From: Gymnorhina tibicen
Lineage: Eukaryota > Chordata > Aves > Passeriformes > Artamidae
Direction: 5' to 3'
Length of the DNA: 64,000 bases
Assembly: GCA_013399875.1 (NCBI GenBank)
Contig: VXAZ01001066.1
Location: 4,864 to 68,863, forward strand
This document shows positions 34,128 through 46,700 of this stretch, piece after piece; the first letter of the stretch is position 1, and each line of letters starts with the position of its first letter. The notes below the pieces were generated by a model that was not told the origin of the DNA, did no database searches, and was given only the letters and a program-made list of their open reading frames with translations. The position numbers and the translations under genes are program-made.

Positions 34128-37100
34128 CAGTTCACACAACCAAAGCCATTAACCCCTTGCTGTCAGACACAGTGAGCATTCTGCATCTGAAAATCCAAAT
34201 GCCTTGGGCTAGAGTTAATCTGAATTCTTCTTCTGAAGCCGTGTTTGCTTTGCGTTTCTGTTCATCATTTTTGTTCTGTGGTGGGAGACTCATTTGTGCC
34301 TCTTCAAGCATCAGAGCCTGTTGCCCTTTCAGAGAGAGCTTGCTCTGAAAGAGTTAATAATTTCAACCTGTTTTCAGCTGGAATGAAGAAACTGGTTCCT
34401 CTGTATCCCTGCTTTCTATTCTTTTGTTGGCCTACTTCCCTCTGCTTGCATTTTGCATCCCTAATGCCATGAATAAATCAGGACCCAAGGATTTAGAAGG
34501 TGGCACAGCTGTAACCACTCAGAAAATTGAATCTGTGAGGCCTGTACTGCAGCTCTAACAACTGCCAATATGGGTGCTCCTGAACTCCTCTAATAACATT
34601 TAACTGCTACCAAAGTAAAATTCACTTTGCCTTCTTTTATGTAATGTTTAAGTTGTTCGTGGCTCTACCCAGTGTCTCCTCGCTTGGTTCCCTTTGTCTT
34701 TTAGGCAAAGCTCAGTTGTAAGCCCTCCAGGGCAGGGTAATCACCTCCTGGCTGCTGTGACAAAATGGCTTATCACAAATCTGTGCACAGGGGAGACAGG
34801 AGCAAGGGAAACTCTGGGATCTGACCTGGCAAAGGGTTCATTTTCTCCACAGAATCACAGCACAGTGAAACTCCAGCCTGGCTGTTGTCCTAGATCTTCC
34901 GATAACTTGTCATTAATAATACACACGGGGCTGATTTGTAGCTCTGTGGCTCCTGAGAGAGCGTGTGGGGGAGCTCTTTATGTGCTCTTCAGTCAGAGGA
35001 TGCATCTAGTCTGGATGAAAAACAACAGATATTGGTAAAAAGCTTGCTCTGGATGATGAATATCTTGAAAGAACAAAGTCTTCAAGTATTTTCTTCCAGG
35101 AAAGATGATTTATGTTGTACCAATGGGTTTCCCTCATTATGACTCCGCTTTTTAAAATGGAAACAACAAATTACGGTCTGGTGAAAGATGGATTTCACCA
35201 AACCTTGCTTTTGACCAAGAATGCCTTTTATGTCCTTAGCATTTGGCGATGTGGTTTTGGGCACAGGATTCCTGAGAACTGTATGTAGCTGTTAGATCTG
35301 TCCAGGTAATTATAGTTGGCAAGGGAGGTGTTGAAGTACACAAATAACGTTCTGCAAGGTGTGTATCTTGTGAGGATGCCTCTCTGCCTCTCAGCTTCCT
35401 GTCTTGTAGGAGTAAAAAGTCTGCATAACAGAGGGTACGATTTTTTTTTTTTAAAAGGCTTTAATCTTCAGGCTCGCTCTTGCACAAATGTAGAAACTGA
35501 AACAGTTGATCTTCAAAAAAAAAAAAAAAAGCTGCAGGTACCTACACAGGCTCTAAATACCATTCTAAATACCATTTTAACCTTGACAGTGTTTAGAAAT
35601 CTGTAGGCTGAGGCGTGATCCCATTCTGCAGCTTAATGAGTGAATGTGCATCAGGCAAGCTGTGGTACCTGCCAGAAACGTGACACAGGATGGGCTGTTC
35701 CAGCACAGGCTCAGTCATGGGATATTTAAGTCACTGTAACGTGGCTGAGCTCCTGAGCTTCAGGCACTGGGTTTAGGTTGCAAATTGCAACTGATACTTT
35801 GAAAAATTCTACTCTCTGCCCAAATCCTTTGGGCTCTTCCTTTGAAGAATTCAGGGATAAGCTTCTCCTGTGAACGTGTGTCTTTCTGTGCGGCTGTATC
35901 CCCGTGCAGTTTGACTTGCTCTGCTCCGGTGTCTGTGCTGCCTGTGAGTGTGATCTCTGCAGGAAGAGGCTGCTCTCTGCAGGTTTCCTCCCAGCCCTCT
36001 CTCTAGAGTCTCTAGGCCTGTAACATCCCCATCATGGTTTGTTGTACACGGATCACTAAGCAGTTTCCTTTCTCTTAGGGCACCTCTGTTCTGTGTCGAA
36101 GTGAATCTTCAGCAGCTCCTGTGTGATTGCTTTCCTGCTCCTTTGTGTGCACGGCCCAGCAAATAAGGAGGGGGATGGAAAGCACATTGTAAACGTGTTG
36201 ACAGCTTTTGAAGAACAAAAACGGCCCCTGAAAACTGCCTTGTCTGCCTTACCCTCCTCTCCTGCATGGTTTTGCTTTCTTTTCTACCATTTTCTCCTTT
36301 GTCTTTTCTTTCTCCATCTCTTCCCCCTAATTCTTTTACACCGTTTTGATACCCACCCTTCTTTCTTTTGGCACTTGCTGCTCTGAAAAGATTTCCTCTC
36401 TCCCCTTTAGCCTCTATTTCTCATTTGGGGGGATTGTTTCAATGCCTGTGTGGGAACAAATGAAAAGGGGATTCATTCTGTTTCTGAGTGCATGACAGCT
36501 GTCTGCTTGTATCAGTTCTCTGCCCATTCTTCTCTCTCACCCCAGGTACCATGTGTCTGGAAAGTACCCTGCTGTTTTTCTAAATGCTTTCAGCAGGGTA
36601 GAATCTGCTCTGGGAGGGTTTTTGTGCTTGTTGATGCTAGCAAAAGAGGTACAGTTATTTATTTTATATCAGTTATTTAAACAAAATGAACAAAAAAGCC
36701 CTCCAGGATGGTACAATATCCAGTCAACTAAATTCTTTTCTTAGGGCCCTAATTCTAGTTTTGTTCCTTGTTGAAGAAAGGGTCTTTGTGCTCTGCTCCC
36801 AAGCCCGCTGGCCTGTCCAGTGTTCTGGAATCCATGGGCAGGTCTGTCCCTTTGTGTAAGATCTGTTCCTCTGGCTTCCCCTTCACAGGTAGGCACAGCA
36901 CAACCACTGAGATCCATGATCCTGCACCAAAACAGAGCTGCAGCTGTTTGGATGTGGACAGCTGTGAGAACACCCAGTCCTGTCTGATGCTTTAATTAGG
37001 AGGAGACCCAGGTGAGGGAGCCCCGTGTCTCAGGAAAACAGGGATTTGCAGGCTCTCAGGGAGAAACTGGATTTCTTCAAGCCATAAGGGACCTTGTCCT

Positions 37101-39659
37101 GGCTCACAAGCCTTTCACCAAACTCTTCTTCAGCAGATGGATCCACAAGGACTGTGGGTGTATGGCTCTGGGGAAAGTGCTCCTCTTGGTGTCTGCCTGT
37201 ATTCTCCTTTTAACGAGGATAACTCTACATTCTGTTCCTGGGTAAAGCATCGTTCTCTAAAATAACTTTAATTGGGAAAAACTGATACATTTGAGCTTTA
37301 CTCTGAAAGGGGAAGAATGTACCAAAGTTTCCAAAGGATGGTAACAATACTTCCTCTTCTGTACAACAGGGATGATCCTTCTCTTTCAGGAGATGTGATG
37401 TGTCAAAGGAGGGAAGAGCGAGTGCACATTTTGGGAACCAATTCCCTGTGACAAGGACTATTTTAGAAGATAAAGTTAATTGGTGGGAACTTATGGGAAG
37501 AAAAATATAAAAGTAATAGCCTTTAATTATGTTCAACCCTGAAGTTTTGCGTTGAAGATGTGAATGCCAGAATTTTAGGTGATGTTTTTATTTGGTTGGT
37601 AATGCAAAAATAATTAGTGTTACGGATGTTCCAGCTTACAAGTGATTAATAATGGCTTTGTATATGGAAAATGTAAAACAGAATTTAGGCTGAAAGCAGA
37701 CACAGACCTTACTTCTAGCTTTTAAAATTTTCAAACTAAAAATACTGTCAGCGTGTCTCCTTCTATAAATATATATGTCACTTTTATGTTCAAGCCTTAT
37801 AAAACCAGTCCTAATTTTTACCTATTGTATGATTGTACGCTGTATTTAGCACTGTGCATATTGAGATGTCCCTGCTGGGTGGGTGGACATTGTTAGTTTT
37901 CCTAACAAGGTACATATTTGCTGTTTCATAAAACATAAAAGGTCTGAAATCTTTCATTAGGGGAAGGCAGGAGGTAGGTACCACTGTATCCTCTGGAAGC
38001 TCAGCTCTCGGAGTTCCTTGGGAGATTTTTTTGGCTTAAGTTCCCTTCAGAACTCAAAGCACACCAAATTTAGCCTCTCATCTCAGAAACCTTCCCATGC
38101 ACTTTAAAAAGTTGTAGTGCTTATGTGAAAACTGCGATTATGACACATCCGAGTTGGTCTCCCTCGTTCCCTTTGAGTTCTGAATTCCTCCTCTCTTTGC
38201 CCTAATTATATCCTTAAAACAGAAAGTACTGGGGGACTTGGGAAGATGTTCCCAGCCCTGGAAGCAACTCTCCCAGCAGAGATTCTGGTTTGTCTCACAA
38301 TTTAAACCAAACTGCCACAAGAGATTTTTTCCTCTAGTGCACTTTGCTGTCCTCAAACAGTCAATAATTTAGGATGCTTGTACTGCAAAGCACCTTGTTC
38401 TTGTGGTTCGTGCTGTCTGTTCATGTCTCTGTGCTGATGTCTGTCTTGTGTGCATGTGTAAGTTGGCTTGATATGTTTATCCATGTTGTCATGTCCCTTA
38501 CAGATGCTGGTGGTGACAGACACATGCTGCCATCGATTTGGTTGTGTCTCTCTGGAGAACGGTGTCTTTGGAGTTGCCTGGACAGACTCTGCTGTTATTT
38601 CCCTCCTCGCTCTCCTTATTTAACCCAGGACTTATTATTTGTGTGTGTGCACAAAAATAGCCCAGCAGAGTCTCTGCTCATTTTTGTCTTCTAATCCATA
38701 TCTGGCTTTTTTGGTCTAAATACAGCTTTCCAGGAGGGATTTTGTTGCATCAGTACAGCTGTTGTGGAAGCAGAAGCTATTGAAGAAGCTTTTAAGAGCA
38801 GAAGGTGTGGAGTGAATAAATATTCTTGGGTTGGTACTCGAAGCATTCGGTGTTGCTCCTTCTGGAACCAACGATAAGGAGGTTGCTATTAAAAAATCTC
38901 CTTTCAGTGTAGTTACATGAGTTTTCTGTGCCTCACTTTGCTCTGCTCCTGATTCCTGGTGCACCCATCTGGGATGAAGGGAGAACTTCCTTAGGGTCAG
39001 CCACCCACCTGCTGCAGGTTCTGGATGGTACCATCACAAAGAGCTCACTGGTTTCTTGAGGACTCTCTCGAACATGTTTTACACAAGATTAGCTGTATTT
39101 TGAGTTCTAAAACTTCTCCAGGTTTAAACTGGTGACCTAGAAAAGCTTTTGATCCGTTCACATCCCCACGGTGTGGGATTAAAGTTGTGCTCTGTAAGGT
39201 GCCCAAACTGGTGGAAAGGTGGCCGTGGGCTCCCCACCCTGCTGGGCACAGCCCTGGGGCAGGCTGGGCGCTGTCCCTCTGGGCAGCACCATTTCCTGAC
39301 CATTGTCCCTCAGGAAGCTTCGTGATGCTGCAGGGAGTTTGCCAGTTGTTATTTCCATCGCTGGCTTGGCCAGAAGCGGTTTTTCAGGACTGTGGTGGAG
39401 TTGTGAAGATGCTACATTTGCTGGGTCTGAGTGAGCCAAGTGAACCTGCATTTTGGGATACACCTGAGATCGGGAACAAATGTGTGAAAATGGAAAATGT
39501 TTACAAACAGCACTGATACTTCTGGATAATGTGACTGTATGAGCAGAAAATTAACATCTTTGGTCTGTCAACTCTGGGGAAAAAAGGGCTAAGGCTCATT
39601 AAAGATTGCTCTGACAAGAACCAGGAAGCTTGTATTTCCCGAGTTTTAATTTTCCCATG

Positions 39660-39830
39660 GAGAGGCTGACACGGTCTAGTGCTTAAAACACAGAGCTGGG
39701 ATTAGATTTGAATCCTCTTTCTCATCAAGTAATTTAATTCTGTTTCTTTTTGTGTTATACGAGAATAACATCAGTGGTGACTTGAGCAGTTTGAAATCCT
39801 TGGGTGGAATGATCTGAAGAACTGTAAACT
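39660..39830 (+). repeat. MIR-like SINE fragment
   Basis: The order 'tctagtgcttaaaacacagag', 'tgggattagatttgaatcc' and 'gtaatttaattctg' matches the MIR consensus in sense orientation (TAGTGGTTAAGAGCA, GGGTTCGAATCC, AAGTTACTTAA). It is strongly diverged and recognised without alignment. Confidence 0.5.
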
Positions 39831-40179
39831 CTTATCTATGGACCCAAATCCCAACTCTGTGTCTGTCTGTGTCCTCATCCAAGCTAGCAGCTCAAATCCT
39901 TCTGTTTCTTGTGAGCTGAGACAAGATACCCTGACATTTAAAAGATCTCACCAGCCTGGAGAATTGGCTCCTTCCTTTACTTATTTTTCTTTTCTAAGAG
40001 GAACAGGAAGCACCTCCAAAATTAAGTGATAATCCTATTTTTGCTCCTTAACTTTAATTTTAAAACGGACTATCCTTAAATCATAAAATCTCGTGTCGGA
40101 TACCCACAATTTGGGTAAGGAAGGAGGCGAATGTGTCTGGCATTTTCCAGCACACGCGTGGCCATATCTAACCTAAAAT

Positions 40180-40719
40180 GAGAGACGCCAGCCCCGAGAG
40201 GCGGTGGGAGATGTCGGCGAGCAGCGGGAAGCGTGTCTGAGCCCAGCAGCCCGTGTCAGGTCTCCGGAGGTCAGAGCACGGCGCTTTCTGTGCGTTTGTA
40301 CATCTCCCCTCCTCCCTTTTCTGTCCCCCTCTCCATGTGTATTTTGTCTCCTCCTCCCGTGCGTGCCCGTCTTTGCATCTCCACTCTTCTCCCTCCCCTC
40401 CTCGGGATCGATCGCCGGCCGAGCTCTCCAAAGGGCCGGGCGCTCGGCGGGGCTCGTCCTTGCTCCCCGCTGCGTTTTGCCGAGTCAAGGGTATCTCTTC
40501 GGAGGCTCGGCGAGATGCTGCTCGCGGTGATGTGATCGCATAGCAACACAGCAGCCGGGGCGGTGGAGGAGGAGAGGCAGCGTGCGGCAGCGGTGCTCAG
40601 CCTCAGCATGCATCCCTGTCACAGGGACTCCTCTGCTGATTCACACGCGCAGCCCCTCTCCCTGCTCCCGAAGCCCGCTGGCCACTGCCCCTGCGTCTCA
40701 GACCCGGCGGACTCGGAAG
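40180..40719 (+). promoter_or_regulatory. CpG island and probable noncoding first exon of DRP2
   Basis: CpG density rises sharply from about 40180 to 40600. The island ends with a good splice donor, GAAG|GTAGGC, at 40719/40720. No protein match was found. It lies on the + strand about 8 kb before the first coding exon of DRP2, which itself begins with an acceptor (48697), so a noncoding upstream exon must exist. The assignment is inference from position and splice signals. Confidence 0.5.
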
Positions 40720-43700
40720 GTAGGCCACGACGAAATTTGTTTCCCACTCAGATCCAGGCTGGGCTGGAAAAGGGGAGAATTCGGACAGATGGTTAAGCTC
40801 GGAAATGCGCTCTTTGGGGGTGTGCGTGTGTGTGTCCCTTCGCAGCAGCGCTGCCCATGCATGTGTGCGGGTGAGGAAACTTGCGGAGAAGAAAAGAAGG
40901 GTGTCGGGGGAGAGCAAGAGAGGTGGCCAGGACCATTTCCACAAGGGAGAGGCTAGGGACCAGTTAGGGATGCGGATTCCCGAGGCAAACAACGGTCTCC
41001 AGCATCCCGGTTTCACCGGCTTTGATGCTTTGCACATCGAAGGCTTATTTACCCTGGCGGTGTTTCCGCCTGGGCTGAAGGGCTGCTCCGGGCAGGGTGC
41101 GTGGTGGCCTTCTAGCATCTTCCTGGGAGGATTAGGCAGCAGGGCAAGGCAGGGACCCAAATATTCCTCACGTAGTAAGCAAGGATCAGCCCACAGTCCC
41201 AGGTCTGCCCTTTTCATTCACTACCTTACACGGTCCAGCCTTGCTCCTTTATGTGTCCGCCCTCCCCTCCCCCAGCTTCTCCCCAGCCCCTTTCACTCAT
41301 CGTTCCTCCTCCCCTCTCAAGGTCTTCTCTTGCCACCACTGACCTTCCCTTGGATGCGGGCAGCCCTGACCGACTGCAGAATCGCCTGCAGGAAGGACAG
41401 GACCTTTCCTGCTCCCCAGGGCTCAGCACTCTGCCTCCCTCTCCCTGCCAGACAGGACAGCCTGGGCTGTGGTTCCTCAAGATTTAGAGCCACAGATTAT
41501 TACAGGTCCCCAGTCCAGCCTGTTTCCTTCAGCCTTCCCTCCAGCACAGCATCACAGCTGTGGAGATCCACTGGTGGAAGTGCTAGCATTGTATTTGTGG
41601 GGTCTCAGTGCTGAGATTGCCCATGTGCAGTGATAGGGGTGTGGAGCAATTACTCCCACGCCCTTAAATGCCATGCTTTCTCTGGGAGAAACCAATGTTT
41701 GTGTGTATTTTGGGTCTTAGTGGTGGGGAAAAAAAAAGTCTAGTCAATTTTTTGTCAGTTTGTTTTCCTTGTGCCCTAATCTGAGGTCCCTCCCACCTCT
41801 CCTGCTGCTGCTCACCTCTCTGTCTGGACCCGTGAGAGTTCTTGCTTGATTATTCTCTTTAATGGCCTTTCCTGCCCGAGCACAGGGCCCTTGTTGAGGG
41901 AGCTGTGTGAGGTCCCAGCTACAAGTTGTGCCGGGAGGGTTTCTGTTCTCCTGGCACCCATGTGTGGCTCGTGTGCCCGCCGCGGCTCTGGTGCCATCTC
42001 ACACCCTCCCCTGCCAGCTCTCCGTGCTGAAAGCTGCTTTCTCTGCTGCTCTGGGAGCTGGCCGGGCAGGGCTCTGGAGACAGCAAGGATGTGGTGGCAC
42101 TCTGGAAAGGAGCTGGACCTCAGGCTCGTTTTGCAGCAGTGTCCAGGAATGTGGGTGCCCGGAGGGCTGGGAGGGGAAGCGCTGGAGTGGGCGCTGTGGT
42201 GTGATGCCGTGTTCAGGTCCTCTCTGTCAGCTGAAGGAGCTGAGGTGAGGACCACGTCTCTGGATTGGCACCTGAGGCAGATCAGTGCTGCTCTCTAAAA
42301 CCGGCCAGGACTCGTAGCTGTGAATGGGGCTGCTCAGGTTGGAGTGGCTCTTTGCAAAACCAAACAAAGTGAGACAGGGAAGGGATTAAATGAATGGATT
42401 CAAACAAAAGCCCCGAGCTCTGGAGACATATGGTGAATTTCTGAATATAGTCATGTTTTGAGAAATATATGCGAGGCTTCCGCTTTAGCCTGGGAGTCTA
42501 TGATAAAAACATGAAAGAGGAATAATAAGTCTCATGAAATAAGACATACTGACCAGAAAGAATTCAGTCTTCAAAAAACCCTCACTTTCTTAGGTGTATG
42601 AAGACGAAACCAGTCTTTCCAGAACTGAGCCAAAATAGCTCCATCCCATTTTCCTTTGCTGTTTCCCTTTGCATGAGAATAAGGTCACTCTGAGACATCT
42701 CAAGTAGGGAAAGGAAACGTGGCTTCATGGGGCACACAGCCTGGTCATAAAATCCATGGCCTCAGAAGGCCAGAGGACCTTGTGCTTTGGCAGGGAGTTT
42801 ATTATAAAGACGACCTTGGGGGCAAGGCAGAGCATTCAGTTTGGAGAAACAAGTGCCAGCTTTACTGTGAGAATGAGAAACAAAGTGCCAGGGAAGCCGG
42901 GAGTCAGCAGCATTACCTTGGCCATCATAACTGAGTGTGGGTTGTTGATCAGTTACACGGCGTGGCAAATGGGTGATGTGCTTTTCACAATGCAGCAAAA
43001 CTTGTTTCCTGCTTCCAGCAGCAGGGAAGGGAAAGTTCAGGTGCTTAGAGGAGAAAGACAAAGGCAAGGCTTGAGGTTTTTACTGGTTTAAATCGGCAGT
43101 TTTCAGGGCTACAGGAGCCAAATTTCTGAAGTGGGTTCAATTTTTGTGTTTGGTGCAACCTGCTTTCAGTCATTAAGTAAGTGATTTCCCCCCTGCCCTG
43201 CTGTCCCTTTTGAGAGGCTGCTCCTGCTCCTTCTGTCTGTCAGGTCTATCAGGCAGCAGCTTCTCTGTGTCCAGCACAGCAGGGCTGTGGGCTCACAGCT
43301 GGGTCCTCTGTCTGCTTGAGTCGTTATTTCAGTACTTTAATCTGCAAAGAGATGGGAAGAGTTCCTAGGAAAAGTGAGCTTTGGAGAGAGCAACTTAAAA
43401 CCCAGCTGGGAGCCTGAAACGACATGCAAAAGAAATTTAAGTTTTTCAATCTTCCTTAAAAAAAAATCCCGTGAGTTATTTTTAGGCAGAGGGAGGGGTA
43501 GTCAGTTCTGCATGACCATGTTGTGGGCATACACCCACGCTCACCTGGTGAGGTGGGGACATCATCATCACAGTTTCCTAGTGCAAAGCCAACCGGTGAA
43601 ATGTTTCAGTTTGAGATTGTGTGAATGTGTATGTTCTGTTGCTTGGGAAAATGGAGAGTGAGTGAGTGAGCCAGGAGGAGGGATGCTGCTTCTTTATTGA

Positions 43701-46700
43701 GACGTGTGGCACCTGTTCATCCACTGAATGAAAAGAACATTTTGGTTATGAGCTCAGAGTCCAAGTGGCCATTTAAGAAAGGAGCTCATTAGATGTGAGA
43801 GGCCCCACTTCACCCACCCCCAGTGAGTAACACATCTTCTGTGCTGCTTGCTCACTACCAGATACAGCAAAGGTTTTGTGTTACTTCTCATGGACAGGTG
43901 CTTAGTTGAAGCACCCTTCATTTTAATTAATAAAAGGGCCCAGGTTCTTTAGTGGGAGTGCAGTGTGAAGCCCAGTGGCACCTCTGGCATCTGGGGTTTT
44001 TAGCCCTCAGATGATGGGGTTGAAAATGCTCCCACATGTGGAAGATTGCTGATAGTCCCTTTTTGTGGTACACGGGAGCACATAACAACCAGGAGAATGC
44101 TGGGATGATTTTTTGTGGGAGTGTGTTTGGGTATCTATTCCTGGTTTGTAAAGAGATGGAGATTAAGGGCCCACGCTCTGAGAGGGAGCTGTGTTGTTTT
44201 TGTGTTGATCCCAGTGGGACAAAGGTTCCTTCTCTCTCACCAAACCTTGACCAGTGGGGTCTTGGGAAGTAGGTCGTCTGGCCCTCGATCTCAGGCTTAA
44301 ATTATTTACTTACAAGTGCAGAAAACAATTTTTGCTGAAACGGGATGTGTTGTTAAGCTGTTGAGGGAGTCCTGCTGTCTGACAGCCTGGGAATGCTGCC
44401 TTTGTTAGCATCTACATGGGAGCTGAACTCTGAAATATCCACAAGCCTCCCACCTTTCCCCTTAAAGGACACTGAACATGCTGAGCTGAAATGTTATTAC
44501 TTCTCTGTACAGTAAGTTAAACAACAACGAAGTCATTAACATTTCCAGCAGCAGGGAACATGTTTGTATTTCCACTCTCCTCATGGGATAAGGGCTGAGC
44601 TGAGCTGCCTTGCCTCAAGATGTTCCCATATTTTTTTTTCCTTATAGGCCAAGATCTGAAGTGGAAAGTTTCAGGAAAGAATGTATTGGAGGAAATTAGC
44701 CATTCAAAGCATAAACTGTGTGATCGAGAGACCTCTTGACCTATGTGCTGTATTCGCTGCTGTTACATGTGGCAGAGAGCTGGAAATTCAACATCTGACG
44801 TTACACTCTGCTTCCTGTGACAGGTTCCTAATCCTGGGGGTTACCTTTAGCCATGGAGGCCATCTGCAGTGTGAATTCCCTTGATGTTTTGGAGAGTTTG
44901 GATGTGGGTTTGCATCAGGAGGATTTTAAACAAATGCAGCAAAATTGCAGAATACCGTGTGCCACGTGCACTGGTGGTAAGCTGTCACCTTCCTTTTGGC
45001 TGGGATGGAGAAGAGGTGCTGCAGGAGCTGGGACAGCCTCTCCAGCCAGCCAGGGGTGCTGCTGCAGCAGCTCTGTAAAGCAGAGAGAGCACAGAGATCC
45101 CTGAGTGGAGCAGGGAGTTGTGTGACAGAGCTGAAGTAGAACTGGTCGAGCAAAGCCCATTCCAGCTGCCTTTGTCAGACTGCCTGGAAAGCAGGGAGAG
45201 GGACAGGCTCTCCAGTGCTGAATTTGTAACAGGTACAGCTCATGTAGGAAGAGGAAAAAAGGCAATTATTTTGGTTTTAATACACCCTAATGCCCAAGCA
45301 CTCAGCTGTTGAAATGTAACATCAAGATTTTTGGCTTTCTCATTTTGCAACTAGAGGATCATCAAGGTCTCAACTGTGGTAGTGGCTTGGGTGCTGAAGT
45401 GTTTGGAAGCTGTAACACAGCACTGTGGAACATGTACTGCTTCATTTCTTAGGGTGTACTGGGAGCAGAGGCAAGTGTTGGGTGCTTTTCGTGTGGGAGG
45501 ATGCAAAACAGTACCAGGCAACGAGGTCGTACCTGATCCTTCTGAGGCCTGATCTGTCCACCTTTGTGCCTGGAGTGGGACCTCCAGCAAAGATCAGGTG
45601 AGAGACACACCAGTGGAGGAGGTTTCCCTCCTTGGAAGAGGTTTCCCTCCTCGCTCTCTCCGTTGTGTGAGTGCAGTGCCCCAGTCCTGCTCCATGGCGA
45701 CCCTACAGCTGCCTCTTGGGGTGCCCACCTGTGGAAATTCTCACCTGCTTCTGCTCACCTGAGCCTTGATGTTTGTTCTGCTTGCACAGAAGCGTGCCCA
45801 GGGGACCAAGCTCACTTTGTATCTGTTTGAACAGCCTGACCACGTTGTTCCCCAAGTCCTCCAAAGGAGGATCTCTCAACTCCTTTTCAAGTAGAGGCTT
45901 GGAGTAGGCTGTGGGGGTGATTAGCTTGTGTTGTCAGCACTTAAATCTGGTTTGTGCGATGTCGAACCTTGGCTGTTGTGTGCTGGGTCTCCAGCACCAA
46001 CCTAAAGCAGAGTGCAGAAGGTGAATGGTGGTGTGGGAGAGGCAAAGTGGATCACAGGTTTGGCTCTTGACAGGCATAGGCATCAGGCAACAGGAATTTA
46101 GCCAGGAAGCATCCACAAAATCTCCACATGCTGCACTGCCCAGACACAGAGCTGTGTGGAAGCACTAAAGTAGAAGTGCCAGAACTGGAGCTGTTTTGTG
46201 TGCCTCGGCAGAGAAGCAGAGCAGATCAAGAGCATTTCTCCTTGCCTGGTTCCAGCAATAGCAGGGAATTTGGCAAGGGGTTGGATGGAGCTGTTGGCTT
46301 GCCTGCAGACGTGCCTCTCCGTCTGGTTGTCTCTCTCTCCCCCTGAATGTCCTCCTTTGTGCTGGCTGCTGTGCAGCTCAGTTAGATCCACATTACCTGG
46401 GTTCTCTGCCCCTGGGCTTTGTCTTTGCTCTTGCAGGGTGGCAAAGGGCAGCTGAGCCACTGCCCTCCAACCTGCTCCGGTGTTTGTGGCAGCAAGGTAT
46501 TGCACAGGACGTGGCTGGGTAGTGCCCTTTGCTTGGCACTCGGCTTGTTCTGTGACTGCTGCCTCGGACAGGCTTTAGTTCCCTGTGCCATCCGTGTCCT
46601 GATGGGCCTTGTCATCCCTGGAGGAGTTCAAGGAGCCCAGCACTCAGGAGGTGCAGCAATGGCTGTTCTTGTTTCCGTGATGCTGGCAGTGAGCGTGGAA

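Larger units (their letters stand above)
32601..40180. other. Intergenic DNA between CENPI and DRP2
   Basis: No gene was recognised in about 7.6 kb. Open frames are short and have no family features. The stretch holds a palindromic fossil element (34038-34127), a MIR-like fragment (39660-39830) and homopolymer runs. Confidence 0.5.

Noticed and set aside
34708..34745. Possible ancient LINE/SINE tail ('tgtaagccctccagggcag')
   Set aside because: Similarity to the GTAAGCTCTTCAGGGCAG word of old repeats covers under 25 bases, too little to call.
40805..41614. 269-codon open frame after the DRP2 CpG island
   Set aside because: Composition is biased by GC-rich sequence, no conserved motif is visible and it lies in the probable first intron of DRP2.
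42370..42720. Candidate conserved enhancer in the DRP2 5' intron (AT-rich, CpG-poor)
   Set aside because: Its composition suggests a noncoding element, but without a cross-species alignment there is no evidence.
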